Below the pieces are notes generated by a model. The model made no database searches. It worked only from the letters and a program-made list of their open reading frames with translations, and had not been told where the DNA came from. From positions 62,001 through 126,000 of the forward strand of contig NZ_QAOW01000006.1 of the NCBI RefSeq assembly GCF_003051005.1: a stretch of DNA of 64,000 nucleotides. The letters run 5' to 3'. Below are positions 50,622 to 58,788 of the stretch, piece after piece. Every line of letters starts with the position of its first letter. Position 1 is the stretch's first letter. The stretch is from Rhodococcus sp. OK519 (GTDB lineage Bacteria > Actinomycetota > Actinomycetes > Mycobacteriales > Mycobacteriaceae). The position numbers and the translations under genes were made by a program.

Positions 50622-51892
50622 GGCGTCTCTTCTCCTGCGCGACGCAGAAGGTAGCGCCGCTCGATGTCGTTGTCGGTGAGTTCTGCTGCTGCACGGAACT
50701 GTTCACGAGCCGGAGCCTGGTGGCCGAGCTGTTCCAGCAAGTGCGCGCGGACAGCCCGGGCTCGCTGTGCGACGAGCGGATCGTCCGTGATCCGATGGTG
50801 GTGATCGAACTCGTCGAGCAGGGCGATGCCACGGCGCGGACCGAAGGCGTGTGCGACGGCGACGACCCGGCTCAGTCGAACGGGCGCGGTGGGCTGCAGT
50901 CGCTCGAGCCACAAATAGAGTGCGGCGATCTGTGGCCAGTCCGTGTCGGCGGCTGTCGTCGCCTGCGTGTGAGTTGCCGCGACCGCCGCCTGCAGCTGGT
51001 ACGGACCCACACGCGCACGTGCCCAGGCCTTTTCGATCAGATGCTGCCCCTCCTCGATCAGCCGCACGTCCCACTGGGTCCGGTCCTGATCGGTGAGAGG
51101 GACTAGTTCCTCGTCGGCACCGGTGCGGGCGGCCCGACGCGCCTCGGTCAGGAGCATGAGCGCGAGGAGACCGGACGTCTCGGGATCGTCCGGAAGAAGA
51201 TCGCACAGCATTCGCGTCAGCCTTATCGCCTCGGCAGTGAGGTCGGTTCGGGTGAGGGCGTCACCGGCAGTGGCGGTGTAGCCCTCGTTGAAGACGAGGT
51301 AGAGCACACGCATGACTGCTGCGATGCGCTGTGCGACGCCCGCGTCGTCGCGGATTTCGAAGCGGGCCCCCGCCTTCTTCAATGTCTGCTTGGCTCGGCT
51401 GATTCGGGTGCCCATCGTGGCTTCGGTGGTGCCGTAGGCGTGCGCGACCTCGCTGGTGCTCAGGCCCCCGACCGCGCGGAGCGTCAGTGCCACCTGGGAG
51501 ATCTCACTCAGTGCCGGATGGCAGCACAGCAACAGGAGGTGCAGGCTGTCGTCGCGATCCCGAACGGCGGGCCCGGGCCGCGCGGGATCTACGAGGACAG
51601 CGTCGCTGTGCGCAGCCTCCTCCTCGCGGCGCCGGGACGCCTGCTCGGAACGGATGAGGTCGATCATCTTCCGGTAGCCCACGCGGATCAGCCAACTGCG
51701 CGGCTCCTCGGGCATGGTGTCCGCACGCCAGTCGCGGCCGGCGACGAGGAGCGCTTCCTGCGTGGCGTCCTCGGCGAGCTCGAATCTCCCGAAGCGTCGG
51801 ACCAACGCGCCGAGCACATGCGGGGCCTCGGTGCGCAGCACGTGCTCGATGCGTCGGAGTTCTGCCCTCCGCCCGGCGTCGGACGTCGCCAT
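50618..51892 (-). CDS. ECF42-type RNA polymerase sigma factor
   Basis: A 424-residue sigma factor. Regions 2 and 4 occupy the first 190 residues (FELAEDATQEALLVA; LSTSEVAHAYGTTEATMGTRISRAK), followed by a conserved helical TPR-like C-terminal extension of about 220 residues (YLVFNEGYTATAGD, LLPDDPETSGLLALMLL). This is the ECF42 architecture: no anti-sigma factor, with the extension needed for activity, and a DGPF-domain gene as partner. Both occur here, with a 1-bp TGATG overlap to the upstream DGPF gene. Confidence 0.9.
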   Translation of the reverse strand: MATSDAGRRAELRRIEHVLRTEAPHVLGALVRRFGRFELAEDATQEALLVAGRDWRADTMPEEPRSWLIRVGYRKMIDLIRSEQASRRREEEAAHSDAVLVDPARPGPAVRDRDDSLHLLLLCCHPALSEISQVALTLRAVGGLSTSEVAHAYGTTEATMGTRISRAKQTLKKAGARFEIRDDAGVAQRIAAVMRVLYLVFNEGYTATAGDALTRTDLTAEAIRLTRMLCDLLPDDPETSGLLALMLLTEARRAARTGADEELVPLTDQDRTQWDVRLIEEGQHLIEKAWARARVGPYQLQAAVAATHTQATTAADTDWPQIAALYLWLERLQPTAPVRLSRVVAVAHAFGPRRGIALLDEFDHHHRITDDPLVAQRARAVRAHLLEQLGHQAPAREQFRAAAELTDNDIERRYLLRRAGEETP

Positions 51893-52260
51893 CAGGCGAA
51901 GTCGTCGCCCATGATCGGCCGGATCTCCATCGGCTCGCCGAGAACGTCGACCATCCTGGCGACGATGTCACGCGCACGTTCGAGGCTCGAACACTCGATG
52001 ATCGCGAAGCTTGCGAGTACTTCCTTCAATTCGGCGAAGGGACCGTCAGTGGCGACGATCCCGGCGTCGGTCTTCCGGACGGTTGTGGAGACCGCCGGAT
52101 GGCCCAGGCCTTCACTCAGGACGAACTCGCCTGATTCACGAAGCTCGGCCTCGAACTTCTGGTAGGCGGCGAAGGCGGCCAGTGCGTCGTCCCCGGGGAC
52201 GTCCGCGGTCTCGGCATCCCAGGAATCAGCGGGAGTGTAGCTCAGCAACAGGAACTGCAT
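51892..52260 (-). CDS. YciI/DGPF-domain protein
   Basis: A 122-residue protein of the YCII-related family with the eponymous DGPF sequence (ATDGPFAELKEVL). Such proteins are the standard genomic partners and often the regulon of ECF42 sigma factors; their biochemical role is unclear. It begins with MQFLLLSYTP, a typical first strand. The downstream sigma-factor start overlaps its stop by one base. Confidence 0.9.
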   Translation of the reverse strand: MQFLLLSYTPADSWDAETADVPGDDALAAFAAYQKFEAELRESGEFVLSEGLGHPAVSTTVRKTDAGIVATDGPFAELKEVLASFAIIECSSLERARDIVARMVDVLGEPMEIRPIMGDDFA

Positions 52261-52302
52261 GACTCTCCTCGGGAGCTCGTTTGTGTTGTCAGCCTAGATG
52301 TT

Positions 52303-52944
52303 TCACAGACCGCGCCGCAGGCTGAGCGCGTACACCGTGACCCACGTGAACGCGATCAGCCCGGTCACCGCGATCTGGACACTCGATTCGGAGGGCGACA
52401 TCGGCAGCAACAGCACCAGCGCGGTCGCACCGTGGCCGACGGCTGCCCACACCCGCCGACGCCGGATCGCACGGACGAGCAATGCGATGCACGCTGCGGC
52501 GAGGGCGACGAACGACAGCGTGGCAGCGACCGTATGGACGACACCGTGCCACGACATCTCGACCGCGCCGGCCGGTGCGCCGAGCGGAAAGCCGTTCTGC
52601 GGGTCCATCGGAAAGCATCCGGCGACGACGAATCCCGCCCCGAAGACGGCGAGGAACACGGGTGCGACCCGCGAGCCGACGCCACTTCTCACAACTCGGC
52701 GGTGCGCGACCGCCAGCGCGAGCGCGCCGAGACCCGCCAGCACGAAGGTGGCGGACTGGATCCAGCCGTACTCGCCTGCCGCGAGCTGACTGAGCGGATG
52801 AACGCGAAGGTCGAACCCGTCCCGGCTCAGTGCCTGCACTGTGGAAGAGACGTAGAAGATCGGGCCGGCGATCGTGGCGGCGCCGAGCAGGGTCGGCGTT
52901 CGGGCGCCGATTCGCTGTGTCTCGCGGATCGTTTCGGTGACCAT
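52303..52944 (-). CDS. DUF998 family membrane protein
   Basis: A 213-residue protein with six hydrophobic segments, starting about 20 residues in (TLLGAATIAGPIFYV). Short motifs such as HPLSQLAAGEYGWIQ and GCFPMDP are typical of DUF998. The function is unassigned. It lies 42 bp upstream of the DGPF gene on the same strand, so it may share a transcript with the ECF42 module. Confidence 0.85.
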   Translation of the reverse strand: MVTETIRETQRIGARTPTLLGAATIAGPIFYVSSTVQALSRDGFDLRVHPLSQLAAGEYGWIQSATFVLAGLGALALAVAHRRVVRSGVGSRVAPVFLAVFGAGFVVAGCFPMDPQNGFPLGAPAGAVEMSWHGVVHTVAATLSFVALAAACIALLVRAIRRRRVWAAVGHGATALVLLLPMSPSESSVQIAVTGLIAFTWVTVYALSLRRGL

Positions 52945-53020
52945 GCTGACCTCCAGATGTCGGGGCGTCCGCCGGCCGGGACCGGACGGCGTTCACGGAC
53001 ACCACGGAGCCGACACCGAC

Positions 53021-53076
53021 GGTTCGACATCGGCGGTTCGACATCGGCGGTTCGACATCGGCGGTTCGACATCGGC
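53021..53076. repeat. Four tandem copies of a 14-bp unit
   Basis: GGTTCGACATCGGC occurs four times head to tail without a mismatch, about 75-130 bp upstream of the minus-strand DUF998 gene and 120 bp before the plus-strand DUF1579-like gene. A perfect dyad CGAAGA-A-TCTTCG follows at 53079-53091. The array is not in any gene and could be an operator array or a slippage-prone repeat. Confidence 0.8.
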
Positions 53077-53195
53077 GCCGAAGAATCTTCGACCGATCTT
53101 CTTCGCGCCCGGACGTCGAGAACGCGGCGGCCGCTCCGTGGTCCCGATGAGAGCAGCCACCGCGGCGCTACTCCGAAGCAGACGAGGAGCACACC

Positions 53196-53660
53196 ATGAG
53201 CGACATCACCACCACCGGCAACGACGTCTTCGATCAGAACGAGCAGGCGCAGCCCAGCGACCGGGTTCGCGCACTCGACCGACTCGTCGGCACGTGGGCC
53301 GTGACCGGGGGCGCGCAGGGCACCGTGCGGTACGAGTGGATGCCCGGGGGGCACTTCCTCGTCCAGCACGTCGACCTCGAGCAGTACGGCCAGGCCGTCA
53401 CCGGATTCGAGGTCATCGGGCACCTCCACCCCTTCGGGGAGCCGATGGGCGACGATCTCGTCTCCCGGTTCTACGACTCGGCAGGCAACACCTTCGACTA
53501 CGTCTACGAACTCGACGGCGATGTCCTCACCATCTGGGCCGGTGCGCACGGCAGCCCGGCGTACTTCCGCGGCACCTTCACCGACGGTGACGGCACGATG
53601 ACCGGCGACTGGGTCTACCCGGGAGGCGGTGGCTACACCTCGACGATGACGCGGCAGTAG
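53196..53660 (+). CDS. DUF1579-like protein
   Basis: A 154-residue cytoplasmic protein with a lipocalin-like beta-barrel pattern: RALDRLVGTWAVTG at the start, GTVRYEWMPGGHFLVQHVDLE, then alternating strands to the end. It resembles DUF1579-type proteins of unknown function that often accompany ECF sigma factors of this group. The start is ATG 53196 after GACGAGGAG. A strong hairpin follows the stop. Confidence 0.7.
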   Translation: MSDITTTGNDVFDQNEQAQPSDRVRALDRLVGTWAVTGGAQGTVRYEWMPGGHFLVQHVDLEQYGQAVTGFEVIGHLHPFGEPMGDDLVSRFYDSAGNTFDYVYELDGDVLTIWAGAHGSPAYFRGTFTDGDGTMTGDWVYPGGGGYTSTMTRQ

Positions 53661-53687
53661 TCCGCGCAAACAAGAACCGCAAACGAA

Positions 53688-53725
53688 AACGAGGTCACGA
53701 TCCCTTGCGGGTTCGTGACCTCGTT
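53688..53725. terminator. Bidirectional terminator
   Basis: A perfect 13-bp stem (AACGAGGTCACGA and complement, 12-base loop). On the minus strand it is followed by a T-rich stretch, so it would end the tRNA-Leu transcript; it also follows the plus-strand DUF1579-like gene. Confidence 0.85.
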
Positions 53726-53751
53726 CTGCGCAGTTCGTGGAACTGCATGTG

Positions 53752-53834
53752 TGGGCGAAGGGGGACTTGAACCCCCACGTCCCGAAGGACACTGGCACCT
53801 GAAGCCAGCGCGTCTGCCATTCCGCCACTCGCCC
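53752..53834 (-). tRNA. tRNA-Leu (CAG anticodon)
   Basis: The 83-nt minus-strand sequence folds as a class II tRNA. The acceptor stem GGGCGAG pairs with TTCGCCC, the D-loop contains the usual AATGGCAGACG segment, and the anticodon stem CTGGC/GCCAG holds loop TTCAGGT (anticodon CAG). A long variable arm follows, and the T-arm has GGTTCAAGTCC. The 3' CCA is not encoded. It is divergent from fhaA, as is common near the actinobacterial origin. Confidence 0.95.
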
Positions 53835-53930
53835 GAGCGACGCTGAAACACTAGCACGCACTTCTCGGGAACAACGATTCGTGCAGGTAGGGGCCCAAAA
53901 ACGGCCCTGCAGAGCGGTTAGCCGAACACC

Positions 53931-53947
53931 CCGGACACGGTGTCCGG
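53931..53947. promoter_or_regulatory. Dyad upstream of fhaA
   Basis: CCGGACAC-G-GTGTCCGG, a perfect 8-bp inverted repeat about 85 bp before the fhaA start, between it and the divergent tRNA gene. It may be an operator or a leader hairpin. Confidence 0.4.
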
Positions 53948-54031
53948 ATATCATGCAGATGCAGCGGCAGGCGCACTTTGCCGCCGCGACACGCAGACTG
54001 ACCGCGAACAGACAACAGCAAGGTTCATGCC

Positions 54032-55297
54032 GTGGGGATCGTTCAACGTTTCGAGCGCAAGCTTCAGGGGGCCGTCGGCGACGCCTTCGCGCGCGTCTTC
54101 GGCGGTGGCGTCGTACCGCAGGAAGTGGAAGCCGCTCTGCAGAGAGAGGCCACCGACCGCGTCCAAGAACTGGACGGCGGGCACTACCTGGCCCCCAACA
54201 GTTACGTGATCACCGTCAACGAGTCGGATCACGCGAAACTGGCCTCGGATCACGAAATGACCGTGAAGTCTTTCTCGCGACACCTCGAAGGGTTCATCCG
54301 AGAACAGGGGTGGCAGACCTACGGTGACATCGACGTCCGTTTCGAGGCGTCACCGACACTGCACACCGGGCAGTTCCGCACTACTGGAACGGTCGATCCG
54401 GATGCCCGCAGCGACGACGCCGGCGCATCCGGGCCCGATCGACGGGCCCGACGTGCCCCGACACCCGTTTCACCGACCCCAGGAGCAGGCCCCATGACCC
54501 AGAACTCCGGCAACGAACCCGGTCGCGAGCATCGAGACGACCGCGGCACGCGCAACGGCAGCGCCCACCCGGATCAGGCGCAGGGCCCCGATCAGGGCGA
54601 ATACCAGCAGGACTACCCGCAGGGCGGCTACGCACAGCCTCGCTACGACCAGCAGGCGTACGGCGCGGTTCCGGGTGGCTACCCCCAGGACGCCGGCTAC
54701 CCCCAGCAGGGTGGCTACGAGCAGCAGGGCGAGTACCAGCAGGGTTACCAGCAGCAGGGCTACGACCAGCAGCAGTACCCGGGTCAGTACCCCGGCTACA
54801 ACTATGACCAGCAGGGCTACGACCAGGGCTACCAGCAGCAGGGCGAGTACCAGCAGCAGGGCTACGCCGACTACAACTACCAGCAGGGCGACTACCAGCA
54901 GCAGGGCGACTACGACCAGGCCGGGTACAACCAGGCGTACACCCAGCAGGGCTACGACCAGGGATACGACAACGGCTACCAGGCCGGCTACACGCCCGAG
55001 GCGGGCCGCACGTACACCGCGACACTGCAGCTCGAGGACGGCAGCGGCCGCTTCTACCAGCTGAGGGACGGCAGCAACATCGTCGGACGCGGCCAGGAAG
55101 CGCAGTTCCGCCTGCCCGACACCGGCGTCTCCCGCCGCCACTTCGACATCCGGTGGGACGGCCAGGTCGCGATGCTCTCGGACCTGGGCTCCACCAACGG
55201 CACCACCGTCAACGGCGCGCCCGTGCAGGACTGGCAGCTCGCCGACGGTGACGTGGTTCGCGCCGGGCACTCGGAAATCCTGGTACGCATCGTCTGA
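54032..55297 (+). CDS. fhaA: FHA-domain protein FhaA
   Basis: A 421-residue orthologue of mycobacterial FhaA (Rv0020c), which binds phosphothreonines on PknB and on MviN and controls late peptidoglycan steps. The N-terminal 125 residues form the conserved FhaA_N domain (MGIVQRFERKLQGAVGDAFARVF). Residues 180-325 form a Gln/Tyr/Gly low-complexity region with QQGYDQ and QQGEYQQ repeats. The last 90 residues are the FHA domain (NIVGRGQEAQFRLPD, VSRRHFDI, STNGTTVNG). The start is GTG 54032. A hairpin separates it from fhaB. Confidence 0.95.
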   Translation: MGIVQRFERKLQGAVGDAFARVFGGGVVPQEVEAALQREATDRVQELDGGHYLAPNSYVITVNESDHAKLASDHEMTVKSFSRHLEGFIREQGWQTYGDIDVRFEASPTLHTGQFRTTGTVDPDARSDDAGASGPDRRARRAPTPVSPTPGAGPMTQNSGNEPGREHRDDRGTRNGSAHPDQAQGPDQGEYQQDYPQGGYAQPRYDQQAYGAVPGGYPQDAGYPQQGGYEQQGEYQQGYQQQGYDQQQYPGQYPGYNYDQQGYDQGYQQQGEYQQQGYADYNYQQGDYQQQGDYDQAGYNQAYTQQGYDQGYDNGYQAGYTPEAGRTYTATLQLEDGSGRFYQLRDGSNIVGRGQEAQFRLPDTGVSRRHFDIRWDGQVAMLSDLGSTNGTTVNGAPVQDWQLADGDVVRAGHSEILVRIV

Positions 55298-55328
55298 CCT
55301 CTGCAGACGTCGTACGTCGCGCCTGAAT

Positions 55329-55354
55329 GCCGCATCCCGGACACGGGATGCGGC
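55329..55354 (+). terminator. Hairpin between fhaA and fhaB
   Basis: A perfect 11-bp stem, GCCGCATCCCG and complement, with loop GACA, 32 bp after the fhaA stop. It suggests that fhaA transcription ends or is reduced here and that fhaB has its own promoter in the following 100 bp. Confidence 0.7.
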
Positions 55355-55460
55355 GAAAGATCATGATCACCGTCGCCGGCTTCCACATATGATGCAGCCA
55401 GCTGAAAATGCCCCGGCTGCGCATCCGCGCGGCCGTGCCCCCCGAAGGAGGTGTCGAGCA

Positions 55461-55928
55461 GTGCAGGGACTGATACTCCAGCTGACGCGAGCAGGCTTCC
55501 TGCTGTTGCTCTGGCTCTTCGTCTGGGCAGTGATCAAGACGCTCCGCAGCGACATCTACGCGGGCGTGGGCGGTGCACGCCCGGCCCCACGCTTCACGCG
55601 CACGGCGTCGGTGCTCCCGTCCCTCGGCCGCACGAAAGTCGCCAAGAACCTGGTCGTGACGCAGGGCGCGCTGGCCGGAACCCGCATCACGCTGGGTACA
55701 CAGCCGGTCCTCATCGGGCGCGCCGACGACTCGACGCTCGTGCTCACCGACGACTACGCATCCACGCGACACGCCCGTCTGTCTCCCCGCGGCACCGACT
55801 GGTACGTCGAGGATCTGGGCTCCACCAACGGCACCTACCTCGATCGCGCGAAGGTCACCACGGCCGTGCGGGTTCCACTCGGCACGCCGGTTCGCGTCGG
55901 CAAGACCGTGATCGAGCTCCGCCCGTGA
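55461..55928 (+). CDS. fhaB: FHA-domain membrane protein FhaB (FipA)
   Basis: A 155-residue protein with one N-terminal membrane segment (AGFLLLLWLFVWAVIKTL) and a C-terminal cytoplasmic FHA domain (VLIGRADDSTLVL, ASTRHARL, STNGTYLDRAKV). In mycobacteria FipA links PknA signalling to FtsZ and FtsQ at the septum. The GTG start at 55461 has a strong GAAGGAGGTG eight bases upstream. Its stop overlaps the pstP start by 4 bp (GTGA). Confidence 0.95.
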   Translation: MQGLILQLTRAGFLLLLWLFVWAVIKTLRSDIYAGVGGARPAPRFTRTASVLPSLGRTKVAKNLVVTQGALAGTRITLGTQPVLIGRADDSTLVLTDDYASTRHARLSPRGTDWYVEDLGSTNGTYLDRAKVTTAVRVPLGTPVRVGKTVIELRP

Positions 55929-57346
55929 CCCTTGTCCTCCGCTACGCGGCCCGAAGCGACCGCGGTCTCGTCCGCGCGAACAACGAGGACTCCGTGTACG
56001 CGGGCGCCCGCCTGCTGGCACTCGCCGACGGCATGGGCGGACACGCGGCCGGGGAGGTCGCCTCGCAGTTGATGATCGCGGCGCTCGCGCACCTCGACGA
56101 CGACGAACCCGGCGGCGACCTGCTCGGCAAGCTCGAGGCCGCCACCCACGAGGGCAACGCGACCATCGCCGACCACGTGGAAGAGGATCCCGAGCTCGAG
56201 GGGATGGGCACCACGCTGACGGCGATCCTGTTCGCGGGCAGCAAGCTGGGCCTGGTCCACATCGGCGATTCGCGGGCCTACCTGCTGCGCGACGACCAGC
56301 TCACGCAGATCACCCGCGACGACACGTTCGTGCAGTCCCTCGTCGACGAGGGCCGGATCACGGCGGAGCAGGCGCACACCCATCCCCAGCGTTCGCTCAT
56401 CATGCGGGCGCTCACCGGCAACGAGATCGAGCCGACGCTCACCGTCCGCGAGGCCCGGGCCGGCGACCGCTACCTGCTGTGCTCGGACGGCTTGTCGGAC
56501 GTCGTGAGCGACGAGACCATCGCCAATACGATGCGCGAGGGCACCCAGGACGAGTGCGCCGACCGCCTCATCGAGTTGGCGCTGCGTAGCGGCGGACCCG
56601 ACAACGTCACCGTCATCGTCGCCGACGTCATCGACCTCGACTACGGGCAGAGCCACCCGATCGTCGGCGGCGCCGCGTCCGACGACGACGACGAGGACAC
56701 CCCGCCCCCGAACACCGCGGCCGGACGGGCGGCGGCGATGCGCCCGCCGCGCGCCACACCCAAGCGAGTGGCCGCGACGCCGGAGACCCCGCCGAAGAAG
56801 TCACACAAGCTGCGCTGGACGCTGATCGCGCTCGGTCTGGTGGTCCTGGTCGTCGCGGGGCTCTTCGTGGGCCGCAACATGATCCGCGACTACTACTATG
56901 TCGGCGTGTCCGACGACCGGGTGACCGTGCTCCAGGGCATCCCCGGCTCGTTCCTCGGGTACTCGCTGCAGGAGAGCGCGCTCGTCGGCTGTGTCGCCGA
57001 CGACGGCGCCCTCACCCTCGTCGAACCCGACGCCGCACCCAGCGGATGCCACGTGCTGAAGGTCGACGACCTGCAGCCGTCCGCACGCGAGCAGGTGCGG
57101 GCAGGGCTGCCGTCGGGCACGAAGGACGACGCGACCGAGCAGATGCGTCGACTCGCCGCCAACGACGTGCTGCCCCTGTGCACGCCCGAGCCGACACCGA
57201 CTTCCACACCGACACCGGCACCCGCACCCACCCCGGAGCCGGCACCGCCGGCTCCCGAGGGGGCGGCACCCACCACCGCGGCTCCCCCACCGACGCCCAC
57301 GCCCGTCGAACAGGTCCCCGGCGTGAATTGCAGGGCCGGTAGCTGA
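55925..57346 (+). CDS. pstP: PP2C-type serine/threonine phosphatase PstP
   Basis: A 473-residue membrane phosphatase that reverses PknA/PknB phosphorylation. The catalytic PP2C domain (residues 1-240) has the metal motifs ANNEDS, LADGMGGHAAGE, GDSRAY, CSDGLSDVV and GGPDNVTVIV. A linker rich in Asp and Pro is followed by a membrane segment near residue 300 (LIALGLVVLVVAGLFVG), an extracytoplasmic domain with cysteines and a Pro/Thr-rich tail. It overlaps fhaB by 4 bp and rodA by 1 bp, within a single operon. Confidence 0.97.
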   Translation: MTLVLRYAARSDRGLVRANNEDSVYAGARLLALADGMGGHAAGEVASQLMIAALAHLDDDEPGGDLLGKLEAATHEGNATIADHVEEDPELEGMGTTLTAILFAGSKLGLVHIGDSRAYLLRDDQLTQITRDDTFVQSLVDEGRITAEQAHTHPQRSLIMRALTGNEIEPTLTVREARAGDRYLLCSDGLSDVVSDETIANTMREGTQDECADRLIELALRSGGPDNVTVIVADVIDLDYGQSHPIVGGAASDDDDEDTPPPNTAAGRAAAMRPPRATPKRVAATPETPPKKSHKLRWTLIALGLVVLVVAGLFVGRNMIRDYYYVGVSDDRVTVLQGIPGSFLGYSLQESALVGCVADDGALTLVEPDAAPSGCHVLKVDDLQPSAREQVRAGLPSGTKDDATEQMRRLAANDVLPLCTPEPTPTSTPTPAPAPTPEPAPPAPEGAAPTTAAPPPTPTPVEQVPGVNCRAGS

Positions 57347-58788
57347 TGTCCACGCCCGACGCACCGTTCCCCAGTCCACCCGGCGGTTTCGCACCCCCGC
57401 CGACGCAGTCGACTCGGCGGAACACCGAACTGATCCTGATCGGCTGCGCCGTCGCGATCACCACGATCTCGCTCGTGCTGGTCGAGGCCAGCCAGGAGCA
57501 GACCATCACGTGGGATCTGGCGAAGTACGCGCTCACCTACACCGCGGTGTTCGTCGTCGCGCATCTCGCGGTGCGTCGGTACGCGCCGTACGCGGATCCC
57601 CTGCTGCTGCCGATCGTCGCGCTGCTCAACGGACTCGGGCTGGTGCTGATCCACCGTCTCGATCTCGCCGACGCAGAGAACGCGGTGTACCAGGGGCTCC
57701 CGATCCCGTCACCGGACGCCAACCAGCAGGTGCTGTGGACCGCACTGGCGATCGGCGGATTCGTCGCGGTGCTGATTCTGCTGCGTGACTACCGACTCCT
57801 GGCGCGCTACAGCTACACCGTCGGCCTGGCCGGTCTGGTGCTTCTGGCGATCCCGGCGCTGCTGCCGTCCCGGTTCTCCGAGGTCAACGGCGCCAAGATC
57901 TGGATTCGGCTGCCCGGGTTCAGCATCCAGCCGGGCGAGTTCGCGAAGATCCTGCTGATCATCTTCTTCGCCGCGGTGCTGGTCGCCAAGCGTGACCTGT
58001 TCACCACCGCCGGCCGCCACTTCCTCGGCATGGATCTGCCCCGAGCCCGCGACCTGGGCCCGATCCTCGTGGCCTGGATCGTCTCGGTCGCCATCATGGT
58101 GTTCGAGAAGGATCTCGGCACGTCGCTGCTGGTCTTCGGCACCGTGCTGGTGATGCTCTACATCGCGACCGAGCGTGCCGGGTGGCTGTTGATCGGCGGC
58201 GCCCTGCTCGTCGTCGGATTCTTCATCGCGTACCAGATGTTCGGGCACGTCCGGGTGCGCGTGGACACGTGGCTCGACCCGCTCGGCGACTACCAGAACA
58301 CCGGCTATCAGATCTCGCAGTCGCTGTTCGGCCTGGCCACCGGCGGGATCGCCGGCACCGGTCTGGGCAGCGGACGCCCGTCGCAGGTGCCGTTCGCGAA
58401 GACCGACTTCATCGTCGCCGCGATCGGTGAGGAGCTGGGCCTCATCGGACTGGCCGCGGTACTGATGCTCTTCCTGATCCTGGTGGTCCGCGGCCTGCGC
58501 ACCGCCCTCGCCGTCCGGGACAGCTTCGGCAAACTGCTCGCGGCCGGGCTGTCGTTCACGATCGCGATCCAGGTGTTCGTGGTCGTCGGCGGCGTCACCA
58601 AGCTGATCCCGCTGACGGGTCTGACCACGCCGTTCGTCTCGTACGGCGGATCATCGCTCCTTGCGAACTACCTGTTGTTGGCGCTGCTGATGAAGATCTC
58701 GGACGCCGCCCGCACGCCCGCCGCACCCAAGAAGAAGGGGCCCGCGCCCATCGCGGACGCCCCGACGGAAATGCTGGGTCGCCAATGA
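57346..58788 (+). CDS. rodA: RodA/FtsW-family peptidoglycan glycosyltransferase
   Basis: A 480-residue membrane protein with about 11-12 segments after a Pro-rich N-terminus. SEDS hallmarks include PGEFAKILLIIFFA, the DLGTSLLVFGT region with its conserved Asp, SLFGLATGGIAGTGLGSGRP, and TPFVSYGGSSLLANY. It polymerises lipid II during elongation together with the adjacent class B PBP. It is joined to pstP by TGATG and to pbpA by ATGA overlaps. Confidence 0.97.
   Translation: MSTPDAPFPSPPGGFAPPPTQSTRRNTELILIGCAVAITTISLVLVEASQEQTITWDLAKYALTYTAVFVVAHLAVRRYAPYADPLLLPIVALLNGLGLVLIHRLDLADAENAVYQGLPIPSPDANQQVLWTALAIGGFVAVLILLRDYRLLARYSYTVGLAGLVLLAIPALLPSRFSEVNGAKIWIRLPGFSIQPGEFAKILLIIFFAAVLVAKRDLFTTAGRHFLGMDLPRARDLGPILVAWIVSVAIMVFEKDLGTSLLVFGTVLVMLYIATERAGWLLIGGALLVVGFFIAYQMFGHVRVRVDTWLDPLGDYQNTGYQISQSLFGLATGGIAGTGLGSGRPSQVPFAKTDFIVAAIGEELGLIGLAAVLMLFLILVVRGLRTALAVRDSFGKLLAAGLSFTIAIQVFVVVGGVTKLIPLTGLTTPFVSYGGSSLLANYLLLALLMKISDAARTPAAPKKKGPAPIADAPTEMLGRQ

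Noticed and set aside
53021-53076. Tandem repeats considered as a CRISPR array
   Set aside because: The units abut with no spacers and are only 14 bp; no cas genes are present.
53752-53834. tRNA-Leu as a phage attachment site
   Set aside because: There is no duplicated tRNA end or integrase nearby, and the flanks are normal chromosomal genes.
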